This document shows, one piece after another, positions 34,703 through 42,129 of a stretch of DNA of 49,618 nt. The DNA is taken from NCBI RefSeq assembly GCF_027980145.1, contig NZ_JAMZNK010000043.1:1-49618 (forward strand). The letters are read 5' to 3'. This DNA comes from Flavobacterium azizsancarii (GTDB taxonomy: Bacteria > Bacteroidota > Bacteroidia > Flavobacteriales > Flavobacteriaceae). The translations under genes were made by a program, and so were the position numbers. How positions within the stretch are numbered: position 1 is the first letter of the stretch; each line of letters begins with the position of its first letter. Below the pieces are notes generated by a model that saw nothing but the letters and a program-made list of their open reading frames with translations, ran no database searches and was not told where the DNA came from.

Positions 34703-35205
34703 AACTATACGAAAATATTATTATGAAAATGATTGCCCTAGCCCCGATAGAAGTCTACCGTGTGGATACAAGTATAAAACAAACACGAATTTCACAAACT
34801 AAATTAACCTGTTAAAATTTGTGCAAATTCGTGACCCGAGGCTGAAAGTCGAACAGGCGAAGCAAATTCATGTTCAAAACTGATTAACAATATTTGCGTC
34901 CAGACGGTAGGATAGAAGTGGGAATCCTTTTGTGCCGGTCCCGAGGCTTTGGTCAATGTCATTAAGTTAAGCTTTTTTAAGGACAATTATGGCTAAAAAA
35001 ATTCGCGAAAAGTCGCAAAGTCGCAAAGAAAACGGATGTCAACTTGGCGGCTTTGCGACTTTGCGCGAGATCCATTCGGCAAAAGCATTATAAATTTTCT
35101 TTAAATTAAATGACATTGGGCTTCGGGAGCGGGATTAGCTCCTGAAAAAAAATGGTTTTATTATCGAAATGAGAAAAATGCGCAAACCAACTTTGCAAAA
35201 GCTAT
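34703..35205. other. Gene-free repetitive region with hairpin
   Basis: About 500 bases without a credible gene. It contains a strong hairpin: GCAAAGTCGCAAAG (35015-35028) pairs exactly with CTTTGCGACTTTGC (35051-35064). Outside it, CAATGTCATT (about 34957) and AATGACATTG (about 35108) form another inverted pair. The sequence is more GC-rich than its neighbours, as expected for non-coding repeat DNA rather than decayed genes. Confidence 0.5.
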
Positions 35206-36351
35206 TTATTTAAACGGATTTCGTTCCTGCCAATCGGTCTTGGGTTCAAGGTAATTGAAAAGTTTAGCAATGTTATGATTGATCAAAGCGTTGCTGTGCG
35301 TAATCAATCCATACATTTTTACCGGTTTTGCTCCAACAGAACTTTTGATTTCCAAAGCAGTTCGTGCAAAAACAATTTCTGAAAAACCCTGATTGATCGA
35401 ACAGGCAATCATATCGTACAACATGTTTAAGTACAACATTTTTTCACGCTGAATCGTTTCATCATAACCTAAAAAATAGGTATCCATCGCGGTTCCATTT
35501 TTAATTAGCGTATTGAAACCAATTAGTTTTTCGTCTAGAAAATAGCCATAAAACAAAAAATTATCCTTCATGATTTCTTTAAAAAAACTAAAGTGATTTC
35601 GTGCTAAGAAAAAAGTATTGAAAGGCGCGTTCTTAGCCACATGAAAATACAAATCATAAATAACATCTTCATAATTCTTAATGTCATCCAGAGCCATTTT
35701 TTTCTTTACAATTCCTTCCGCTTTTTTTCGGGCACGTTTGTATTGGTCGCGATACTTTTTTGATAAAGCATCAATGTAGTCTTGTTCAGTTGTCCAATTT
35801 TTGTTGATTTCGAAAATCATATTGGGTTGGGTCGAAAACGTATAATTGTTTTTAAATTCAGCTTGTAGCGGCTCAATTTCCTTTTCTGTAAAATCTTTTA
35901 TGCTTGTTATATGAACCTTTCTTCCGTTTGCTTTCAGGTCTTTTTTAAGCTGGTTAATTGCTTTGTGAAGTGTTTTAACGGCCTTAGGCTGCTTTATGTC
36001 TTGAGCAAATGCAAAAGCATTTTGTCCCGTGAGCATATTGTTACCAACGAATAAAACATGTGAAGCAAAGTTTTTGAATGCAAAATTGCGTACAGATGTT
36101 TTTAAACATTGATCCCGTTCTCCAAAAGAATCCAGCTTTTCTGCGAATAAAAATTGAGTTAAGGCAATTCCTGCGAGTTTATCTTCGTTGAAAATCCCAA
36201 TAAAATGACAAATCATATTTACCGGAGAAGAGTTTTCCAGTACCTCGAGATATTCCCTGGTCAAAAAAATATTATCTGCCGCCAGTGAATTCCATTCTAA
36301 AGGTAGTAATGATGCACTGTTGTAGATTTGAAAAGAATAAGTTGTATTCAA
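35206..36351 (-). CDS. GNAT-like acyltransferase
   Basis: This 381-residue cytoplasmic protein has no signal peptide. The C-terminal half resembles the acyl-CoA N-acyltransferase fold. It has a long helix-rich DALSKKYRDQYKRARKKAEG segment, then FFLARNHFSFFKEIMKDNFL, the strand FYGYFLDEKLIGFNTLIKNG and a final YFLGYDE turn, as in FemAB/BioF2-type acetyltransferases. The substrate is not evident. It is followed by repeat DNA and faces no obvious partner gene; the DUF1761 gene lies upstream on the same strand, separated by a terminator. Confidence 0.65.
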   Translation of the reverse strand: MNTTYSFQIYNSASLLPLEWNSLAADNIFLTREYLEVLENSSPVNMICHFIGIFNEDKLAGIALTQFLFAEKLDSFGERDQCLKTSVRNFAFKNFASHVLFVGNNMLTGQNAFAFAQDIKQPKAVKTLHKAINQLKKDLKANGRKVHITSIKDFTEKEIEPLQAEFKNNYTFSTQPNMIFEINKNWTTEQDYIDALSKKYRDQYKRARKKAEGIVKKKMALDDIKNYEDVIYDLYFHVAKNAPFNTFFLARNHFSFFKEIMKDNFLFYGYFLDEKLIGFNTLIKNGTAMDTYFLGYDETIQREKMLYLNMLYDMIACSINQGFSEIVFARTALEIKSSVGAKPVKMYGLITHSNALINHNIAKLFNYLEPKTDWQERNPFK

Positions 36352-36421
36352 AAGTGTGAGCTAATTTTTTCAAAATTAGATAATATTTATAACAACTCAC
36401 TTTGTTTAAGTTATTATTAAG

Positions 36422-36460
36422 AAAAACCCGTTTGATTTTATTTCAAACGGGCTTTTTTTA
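36422..36460 (-). terminator. Bidirectional terminator after the DUF1761 gene
   Basis: AACCCGTTTGA and TCAAACGGG form the stem, with A/T runs on both sides, so it can work in either direction. It lies 20 bases past the stop of the minus-strand DUF1761 gene. Confidence 0.8.
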
Positions 36461-36479
36461 TTTTTTATTTTTTTTGAAT

Positions 36480-36968
36480 TTATGCATATGCGCAAATAAT
36501 TCCGCCCATTAAAGTTAGTGTTATCACCCAGAACCCGGCGTGAATAAATATGTATTTCCATGATTTTCTTTCGAATAAGCCATTAATTCCAATGATCGGA
36601 AAAGCAAATAATAATCCGGACATGAATCCGTGAAGCGCTCCATGTTTAAACGTGCGATATGCCATTCCGTAATCTGCCATAAAAGCAGCAAAGGATGGTT
36701 TTGCGCTATCGATTAACGGCGGTCCGCCAACCATACCAATAGCACCGGTTTGATGAATGGTTAATGACATTAGCGTAACAGTAATCATTAAAGAGAAAAT
36801 ATAAGTCAATCCGAATATTTTGAGCATATTTCCTTTTCGAAGTTCTTCCTGCGTCAGATTATTTTCCCGCATCCAGATTGTCCCAAACACTTTTGGGTTG
36901 TACCAGATAAATCCAACTACAAGCGTTACAAGAGCAGATAAAAATAGTGCAATAGGTTTAATTTCCAT
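36480..36968 (-). CDS. DUF1761 membrane protein
   Basis: This 162-residue protein has four hydrophobic helices (about 6-24, 50-70, 110-128 and 136-160). The first ends in the family phrase VGFIWYNPKVFGTIWM, typical of DUF1761 proteins of unknown function. The third helix region, HGALHGFMSGLLFAFP, contains paired His residues also seen in the family. It appears to be transcribed alone. Confidence 0.75.
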   Translation of the reverse strand: MEIKPIALFLSALVTLVVGFIWYNPKVFGTIWMRENNLTQEELRKGNMLKIFGLTYIFSLMITVTLMSLTIHQTGAIGMVGGPPLIDSAKPSFAAFMADYGMAYRTFKHGALHGFMSGLLFAFPIIGINGLFERKSWKYIFIHAGFWVITLTLMGGIICAYA

Positions 36969-37193
36969 AATATGAGGTTTTTGTGATTAGTTAATCAAAA
37001 TTAAAATAAAAAAATGAGAATCTGAATAAAGATAAAATTGGGGTAGAAGTGCTGATGTAGCATAAAAAAAAAATAACATTTAATTTAGACTGTATTTTTT
37101 ACACTTTTGCTTTTTTTTCATAACTTTAATTCTTCAATTTGCATAAAAATAAATAGAAGTATAAAATAATCTAACCTTTTTAATAATAAAATT

Positions 37194-37499
37194 ATGGTAA
37201 TACAATATCAAGGTGAACAACACGGAAAAGCAACAACATTTACGATAAAAATCATAGGCAATAATTTGTCTAAAAGCAGCTCTAATTATCAAATTGATTT
37301 ATTGGTAGGAGATAAGCAATTGCCAACTTTTACAACATCGATTCATCAGAGTTTATCAAATTGTTTGAAAGAAATTTATTTATTCAGAAAACATAACGGG
37401 ATAGAATTTGATGCAGCTTCAGAAAAAATAGCACCACTTTTAGTGCCTTACGATTTGGTTTTATACAATTATAATAAAGGAGCTTTATTCATGGCTTAA
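37194..37499 (+). CDS. Small conserved-looking hypothetical protein
   Basis: This 101-residue protein has no signal peptide or membrane segment. It is mixed alpha/beta, starting MVIQYQGEQHGKATTFTIKI and ending LYNYNKGALFMA. I do not recognise the family. It has a clean start, normal codon use for this genome and its own downstream terminator, so it is probably a real gene. Confidence 0.6.
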   Translation: MVIQYQGEQHGKATTFTIKIIGNNLSKSSSNYQIDLLVGDKQLPTFTTSIHQSLSNCLKEIYLFRKHNGIEFDAASEKIAPLLVPYDLVLYNYNKGALFMA

Positions 37500-37521
37500 G
37501 CTTATTAATTTGACTAAAACA

Positions 37522-37556
37522 AAAAAAAGACTGTTCGATTGAATAGTCTTTTTTTG
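37522..37556. terminator. Shared terminator between convergent genes
   Basis: AAAAAAAGACTGTTC pairs with GAATAGTCTTTTTTT (one G-U pair) around the loop GATT. It lies between the stops of the 37194 plus-strand gene and the 37628 minus-strand gene and has T runs in both directions. Confidence 0.85.
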
Positions 37557-37627
37557 TTTTTAATTTTATTGTAGTAGTGTTTCACCTCTTCGAATTTTTT
37601 CAAATTAGCAAAACATTCATTTTAGTT

Positions 37628-38164
37628 TTAATTATTTGATGAAGTACTTTCTTTCCATAAGGTATTAAATGAGGTAAAAAGTGCATCAGCATCAATATCA
37701 ATTTCAGAAGCTGAATACATTAATGTCAACTGATTAGTGTTTTTGTTATGGGCGATATTCCACATCATTTTCGAAAGCCTTCCTTCGTATTTTTCAGGAT
37801 TGTTAATCGTAACAACAACGAGATTATCTCCTCCGGTTTTTTCTAATTCGATGTTGTCTACATCAATCCAATTCACGATTCCAAAAGATTTTGACATTGG
37901 TGTTGTTTTTCCGTAAAAGTTTTGATTGTTTAATTCAATTAACGGGCTTTTGTCTTTTAGGCTCAGAACGCTTTTTAATAAAAGTATAAGCATGATTAAA
38001 AATGCTCCAATAGAAAACACAAGCGGTTTGGTTTTTAATTCATTATCAAATATTCCCGCACTGTAAAGAATAACAAGGAGCAAAATAAGACAGACTCCTA
38101 AAGAAGTAAGTAATAATTTTTTTGTTTTCTTTGAATTTCGATATAATTTTATTTCTTTTTCCAT
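37628..38164 (-). CDS. Two-helix membrane protein, STM3941-like
   Basis: The 178-residue protein starts MEKEIKLYRNSKKTKKLLLT, then has two membrane helices (about 17-37 and 47-66). A soluble C-terminal domain follows with SPLIELNNQNFYGKTTPMS and IVNWIDVDNIEL. This order (short basic start, helix hairpin, domain beginning with a PLI-E/I strand) resembles the STM3941 family of unknown function. That match is from memory and uncertain. It lies just downstream of tRNA-Glu on the same strand but past the tRNA terminator. Confidence 0.6.
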   Translation of the reverse strand: MEKEIKLYRNSKKTKKLLLTSLGVCLILLLVILYSAGIFDNELKTKPLVFSIGAFLIMLILLLKSVLSLKDKSPLIELNNQNFYGKTTPMSKSFGIVNWIDVDNIELEKTGGDNLVVVTINNPEKYEGRLSKMMWNIAHNKNTNQLTLMYSASEIDIDADALFTSFNTLWKESTSSNN

Positions 38165-38210
38165 TTGTATTTTACCTGAATTTTAAATTTTGCTATATCC
38201 TGTAAAAGTA

Positions 38211-38242
38211 AAAAGCTCCAGATTTCTCTGGAGCTTTTTTTT
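38211..38242 (-). terminator. Terminator of tRNA-Glu
   Basis: AAAAGCTCCAGA pairs with TCTGGAGCTTTT around a 4-5 base loop, beginning 2-3 bases after the tRNA 3' end. Imperfect copies of this stem together with the adjoining tRNA bases recur at 39891 and 40551. Confidence 0.85.
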
Positions 38243-38244
38243 AG

Positions 38245-38316
38245 TAGCCCGTAGCGGAATCGAACCGCTCTTACATGGATGAAAACCATGCGTCCTAACC
38301 GATAGACGAACGGGCC
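38245..38316 (-). tRNA. tRNA-Glu (anticodon TTC)
   Basis: The minus strand starts GGCCCGTTCGTCTATCGGTT and folds as a cloverleaf. The anticodon stem is CATGG/CCATG with loop TTTTCAT, giving anticodon TTC. The T arm is AGCGG-TTCGATT-CCGCT, and the acceptor stem GGCCCGT/ACGGGCT starts with a G-U pair. The discriminator is A. No CCA is encoded, as usual in this phylum. Confidence 0.93.
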
Positions 38317-38346
38317 TACTTCTCTAATGTGGGTGCAAAAATGCAA

Positions 38347-38743
38347 CTAATTTTAAGATTATACAAACAGATTTTAGGTTTTTTTTTGAATTGATATTTT
38401 AAAAATATCACATTTAGAAACAATTAATCATAAATAAATCAAGTTAACTGTTGTGTATTTATTTGATTAATAATTGATTGTTTTTACATTAAAAAAAGGA
38501 TAACGAGGATTTTTCTCTTGTTTTATTAAAAAAATAATTTTTATAAAGATTGAAAATATTTTTATTTTGAAAGAATATTCCTTTGTTTTAGTATTGTGCT
38601 TTGCGCTTTGTATTTGTGAATGTTATCTTAAATTATTATATTTACTTAAGATTCACTAAGCTTTATCATACCAGAATTTAGTGGCAACATAAAAAAAAGC
38701 TAACAGACGACTGAAATTAGGTGTTGTCAAAAAAAAATGAATT
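38347..38743. other. AT-rich gene-free region
   Basis: About 400 very AT-rich bases upstream of tRNA-Glu. I see no gene, no strong hairpin and no clear -7 motif other than what the tRNA promoter must provide near 38330-38360. A minus-strand open frame at 38656-38847 is rejected, since a better-shaped small membrane protein lies on the other strand. Confidence 0.5.
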
Positions 38744-38914
38744 ATGGGAAGAATTGTAATGGTAATAGGTTTGACGATTACTTTCTTGGTATGGATTTTA
38801 TATCGACTTATAGTTAAAAGGGATTTAAAGAAAAATTTAAATAACATGTACCTTGGATTCTTTTTTATTGGAACCTGGGTGCTTTTCTATCTCTTCATTA
38901 TTGAGTGTTTTTAG
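38744..38914 (+). CDS. 56-residue membrane protein, hypothetical
   Basis: An ATG at 38744 opens MGRIVMVIGLTITFLVWILY, a membrane helix. A short basic loop (RLIVKRDLKKN) and a second helix (YLGFFFIGTWVLFYLFIIE) follow, ending ECF. A two-helix hairpin with a basic turn is more ordered than expected by chance. No family is recognised and no ribosome-binding site is expected in this phylum, so the call rests on the translation alone. Confidence 0.45.
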   Translation: MGRIVMVIGLTITFLVWILYRLIVKRDLKKNLNNMYLGFFFIGTWVLFYLFIIECF

Positions 38915-39024
38915 ATTCGTAAATTATTGGTTATCGAATATATCCAAATTTAGATGGTTTTATCGCACATATGAAAGTTAGCTGTCATTGTAAAACGACA
39001 CCGCAGACATTGAAAAAATAGACA

Positions 39025-39738
39025 ATGATTGATAATTTACCAACATATATTTCGTTGACTTTCGGACTGACAACAGTTGCGACTTTATTGCTTTTTATTT
39101 GGACAATTAGAAGCTCAAATTCTGAAGAGACACGAAAAAAAGCAACGACAGTTTTTATAGGTTTGGCAATTTGGTTGACAATACAGTTGGTTTTGACATT
39201 CAAAAATATTTACAACTCTGACACAAATTCTTTTCCGCCAAAAATAATGTTGATAGGAATTTTGCCGACACTTTTGATAATTATTTTATTGTTTGCAACT
39301 TCAAAAGGCAGGCAATTTATTGACAGTTTACCTCTTAAGAATTTGACATATCTAAACGTTGTCAGAATACCAGTTGAAATAGTTTTGTTTTGGCTTTTTC
39401 TCAACAAAGCAATTCCGGAGTTGATGACTTTTGAAGGTCGAAACTTTGACATTCTAGCGGGGATTTCTGCGCCATTAGTCGCATATTTTGGATTGACAAA
39501 AGCAAAACTAAGCCGAAAAGTAATTTTAATATGGAATTTTATTTGTCTTGGGCTTTTAATAAGTATTGTTGTGAACGCACTCTTTTCGACACCGTCACCA
39601 ATTCAAAAATTTGCTTTTGAGCAACCCAATATTGCGATTTTAAATTTTCCCTTTAGTTGGTTGCCAACATTTATAGTACCTATTGTTTTATTTGGCCATT
39701 TAGCATCAATTAGACAATTATTAAAGCCTAAAAACTGA
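39025..39738 (+). CDS. Multi-helix membrane protein, hypothetical
   Basis: The 237-residue protein has about seven hydrophobic helices separated by short loops, including a charged first loop (SSNSEETRKKA) and a C-terminal LLKPKN. It contains NVVRIPVEIVLFWLFLNKAI and SAPLVAYFGLTKAKLSRKV. I do not recognise a family, though the layout is like small uncharacterised integral-membrane proteins of Bacteroidota. It stands alone in an accessory zone, with no terminator or promoter that I can defend. It looks intact. Confidence 0.6.
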   Translation: MIDNLPTYISLTFGLTTVATLLLFIWTIRSSNSEETRKKATTVFIGLAIWLTIQLVLTFKNIYNSDTNSFPPKIMLIGILPTLLIIILLFATSKGRQFIDSLPLKNLTYLNVVRIPVEIVLFWLFLNKAIPELMTFEGRNFDILAGISAPLVAYFGLTKAKLSRKVILIWNFICLGLLISIVVNALFSTPSPIQKFAFEQPNIAILNFPFSWLPTFIVPIVLFGHLASIRQLLKPKN

Positions 39739-39890
39739 CGAATAAACGAAAGAATATAAACAACGAATGGCTAGGGTGTTTTGGGGAGATTGGGATTTTA
39801 GGCTGAATTTACAGATAGTTTTGTACTTGTAAAATTTGTGTTTAACTCAAAAAATCAAAATTCGCGGAGTTTAGAAATGGTATATAAAAA

Positions 39891-39929
39891 AAAAGCGCCA
39901 GATTTCTCTGAAGCTTTGTCTTAGTAGCG
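39891..39929 (-). repeat. Copy of the tRNA-terminator repeat
   Basis: AAAAGCGCCAGATTTCTCTG, then AAGCTTTGTCTTAGTAGC, matches the terminator plus first 3' bases of tRNA-Glu (38211-38250) with a few differences and in the same orientation. It directly follows the stop of the XRE-like frame and could act as its terminator on the minus strand. Confidence 0.6.
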
Positions 39930-39931
39930 GG

Positions 39932-40153
39932 TTATATTTCTCGGAATAATTCTGATATCTCTACATTTAAAGCTTTACTGATTCGAATAAGCTTGTCGAT
40001 TCCCATAATTTGTTTGCCTAACATATATCTTCTTAACGCTTCAATATCTAAATCTGAATCGTGAGCAATATGTCTTACTTTAAGATTTTTTTCTTTTATA
40101 ATCTCCTTTATATTATTTCCAACAATCTTAATTATTTTTTCTACTCTTTTGTT
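39932..40153 (-). pseudogene. XRE-type helix-turn-helix regulator lacking a start
   Basis: A 73-codon open frame on the minus strand reads RVEKIIKIVGNNIKEIIKEK, then NLKVRHIAHDSDLDIEALRR, YMLGKQIMGIDKLIRISKAL and NVEISELFREI. This has the length and helix pattern of a Cro/C1-type DNA-binding domain, ending in the usual LN-x-x-x-x-E-L-F. The frame is closed by a stop directly before Asn-Lys-Arg, and no ATG, GTG or TTG is available near the N-terminus. Either a rare start (ATT or ATA) is used, or the gene has lost its 5' end. Palindromes just upstream could be its operators. Confidence 0.55.
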
Positions 40154-40173
40154 TTAGTAGATTGATTATTGAT

Positions 40174-40232
40174 ATTTATGAATAGACAGTCATAAATGCA
40201 GGAACGTATAAATCCAGTCATATATGTTCCTG
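40174..40232. promoter_or_regulatory. Operator-like palindromes between divergent frames
   Basis: ATTTATGA-N8-TCATAAAT (40174-40197) is a perfect inverted repeat. CAGGAAC...GTTCCTG (40199-40232), with TATA on both inner sides, is a second one. CAGTCATAAATG (40187) and CAGTCATATATG (40215) form a near-direct repeat 28 bases apart. They lie between the XRE-like frame (minus) and the 40283 frame (plus), as expected for repressor binding. Confidence 0.45.
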
Positions 40233-40282
40233 TTTTATTGTAAAAACTTCCTGACCTATGCAAATAAAAATAATAAGATATT

Positions 40283-40585
40283 ATGGAAACTAATGAGATT
40301 GAAAAATTGGAGAATCTTAAAAAAATAATTGAGAAGTATTTTAATAATCCAAGGTCAGACAGATCAGAATTCTATACACCTCAAATTAAGATTAATTATT
40401 ATGAACTTGGTTGTATGATTATAAATATGTTGAAAATGTGTGTTTTAACAATAGATAATGAAGGACATCAACTTGCTCTCCGCAGAGTAGTTCTTATTAG
40501 CGTTGTGCGAATGTCTCCTGACTTCGCACTTGCAATCTTGATCATAACAAAAAAAGCTCCAGATTTCTCTGAAGCTTTGTCTTAG
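40283..40585 (+). CDS. Hypothetical protein, 3' end altered by repeat
   Basis: The 100-residue frame starts METNEIEKLENLKKIIEKYF, a charged helical segment, followed by QIKINYYELGCMIINMLKMC. The last ~12 residues (KKAPDFSEALS) are encoded by the tRNA-terminator repeat at 40551, so the natural C-terminus was probably replaced when that repeat arrived. I recognise no family. It is divergent from the XRE-like frame. Confidence 0.35.
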   Translation: METNEIEKLENLKKIIEKYFNNPRSDRSEFYTPQIKINYYELGCMIINMLKMCVLTIDNEGHQLALRRVVLISVVRMSPDFALAILIITKKAPDFSEALS

Positions 40586-40590
40586 TAGCC
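40551..40590 (-). repeat. Second copy of tRNA-terminator repeat with tRNA-like tail
   Basis: AAAAAGCTCCAGATTTCTCT, then GAAGCTTTGTCTTAGTAGCC, is very close to the 39891 copy and to the tRNA-Glu terminator. The next bases (to about 40613) read on the minus strand as GGTTCGAGAATTGTCTCGTT followed by AGGGCTAC, like a damaged T-arm and acceptor 3' end of a tRNA. No complete cloverleaf remains. Confidence 0.55.
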
Positions 40591-40777
40591 CTAACGAGAC
40601 AATTCTCGAACCATTTTCAAGAAGACTTAAAAAGAATAAATACCCCTCAATATTAAATTATTGATCCAAATCAAACAATTAAGAATCACTTTGAAATAGA
40701 ATTTTAAGATAGCATAGCTGTAAACATCTTAATTATATTTGTGACTGTAATTTTTCATGACATCTTGAATTTGTGAT

Positions 40778-41369
40778 TCAACCATACTTAGACAATCCTA
40801 TAAAAAAATTATGATTATCCAATATGATTGTATAAAACTCTGAATTTTGGTTTTCTGATTTAAGCGAGAAATAATTTTTCGAAAATTCTTTAATTGATGC
40901 ATAATCACCATCTGTAATTTTGATTGTTGAATTTTCGTGAACAATTTTATTTTAACCAATTTAAGATTATTTATAAATTCCCACAGATCAAATTTCACTA
41001 GATCAATAGTTTTTAATAATTTAAATATTTCTGAATTTTATTTAAATCACAATATCCTTTTAAGTCATTGACTATATTGATACTTTTCGTTGATTCAGCA
41101 TGAGAATTACAAATATTTTTAAGTTCACTATAAAAAAGAGAAAATTTGGATCACAATTGATTTTCTAAATCGCTGCATAAATTCTTGTTCAATCTCCATC
41201 AGTTGAGAAGATGTACTGTGTAATAATACATTATTTAGCAAATAATAGAGCAGATTTCTAATCTTACAATTCCGAAATAAACTAAAAAAGCTTCGGAGAA
41301 ACCTAAAACTTTTTCGTTGTTTTGGGAAGCATACAATTTTCTAACCACTTTACGGGAGATTCCATAAAA
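40778..41369 (-). pseudogene. Multiply frameshifted gene remnant, unknown family
   Basis: Moving along the minus strand and changing frame several times gives a continuous ~190-residue coding signal. The pieces include YGISRKVVRKLYASQNNEKV, NNVLLHSTSSQLMEIEQEFM, CNSHAESTKSINIVNDLKGY, KLLKTIDLVKFDLWEFINNL, VHENSTIKITDGDYASIKEF and LDNHNFFIGLSKYG, ending at TGA 40778-40780. At least one shift (near 40955) is a single missing A in an A-run. It lies downstream of the RHS operon on the same strand. I do not recognise the family. Confidence 0.5.
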
Positions 41370-41405
41370 TTATTTCATTTGCATCTTGAAATTTGATTTT
41401 GCAAA

Positions 41406-42089
41406 TTAAATCTTTTGTTTTAATGAATTATTACCGAACAGATGTTCATTCAATTTGTTTTTGTCCATGTGAATGTTTTTTTTCAAAGGTGTCATAATGA
41501 AAATATATGCTTCATCTTCAATTTGATAAATTACTATGTTAGCATTTATATTTTTTAGTCCATAATATTCTATTTTACTATATATTACTTTTGCATCCTC
41601 ATTATTAATTTTGATGACATATTTACTAAAATTAAGATTAAAGCTTTTTATAGTGTCATTATTTATTTGGTAATTTATCTCATTATCTGAAAAAAAAGTT
41701 ATGCTATTAATTTTATAGTCGTCTTTAAGTATTTCTGGACTTAAATTGACTTCGTACAACCCTTCGTTAATAGTAGAAAAATAACCCGGTGTCGGATAAT
41801 TAGCTGATTGATGATTATTGAAAGCACAATTCTTAGAAACATTCTTAAGTTTTATTACTATTAATGAATACTTTGACTCAATTTCGTATTGTGAGATAAT
41901 TGAGTCATTTTTTAATACATAGGTACCAATACAAACATGGTCGTTTTTAAAAGGTAACAAATTTTTAATTTTCATGCTTTTGCTTGGAACAAAATTCATT
42001 TCGTTCATTAAATTCATTTCTTTTTCAATTAGATCTTTTTTGCAACCTAAAAAAATGAGAAGCAATAATATAACACATATAATTTTCAT
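41406..42089 (-). CDS. Lipoprotein downstream of RHS gene, candidate immunity protein
   Basis: I start this at MKIICVILLLLIFLGCKKDL, a clear lipoprotein signal with lipobox IFLGC; earlier in-frame ATGs exist, including one inside the RHS gene. The 227-residue product is Asn/Lys/Ile-rich and mostly beta. It contains FKNDHVCIGTYVLKNDSIIS and YYGLKNINANIVIYQIEDEA, with no family I recognise. It begins 40 bases after the RHS stop on the same strand. Immunity genes usually sit in exactly this place in polymorphic-toxin loci, so a protective envelope lipoprotein is a reasonable but unproven guess. Confidence 0.65.
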   Translation of the reverse strand: MKIICVILLLLIFLGCKKDLIEKEMNLMNEMNFVPSKSMKIKNLLPFKNDHVCIGTYVLKNDSIISQYEIESKYSLIVIKLKNVSKNCAFNNHQSANYPTPGYFSTINEGLYEVNLSPEILKDDYKINSITFFSDNEINYQINNDTIKSFNLNFSKYVIKINNEDAKVIYSKIEYYGLKNINANIVIYQIEDEAYIFIMTPLKKNIHMDKNKLNEHLFGNNSLKQKI

Positions 42090-42129
42090 ATAAAATTTAT
42101 TTAAAGCGAAGTTATTTAATTTCATGTGA

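Noticed and set aside
34600..34986. Small open frames on both strands
   Set aside because: They fall within palindromic repeat DNA and show no coding character.
38915..39780. Integron-like cassette around the 237-residue membrane protein
   Set aside because: Flanking bases have short GC-richer blocks, but no clear attC pair (core GTTRRRY with matching inverse core) could be defined.
40798..40998. 66-residue minus-strand open frame
   Set aside because: It is a wrong-frame reading of part of the frameshifted pseudogene at 40778-41369; the better coding signal is in another frame.
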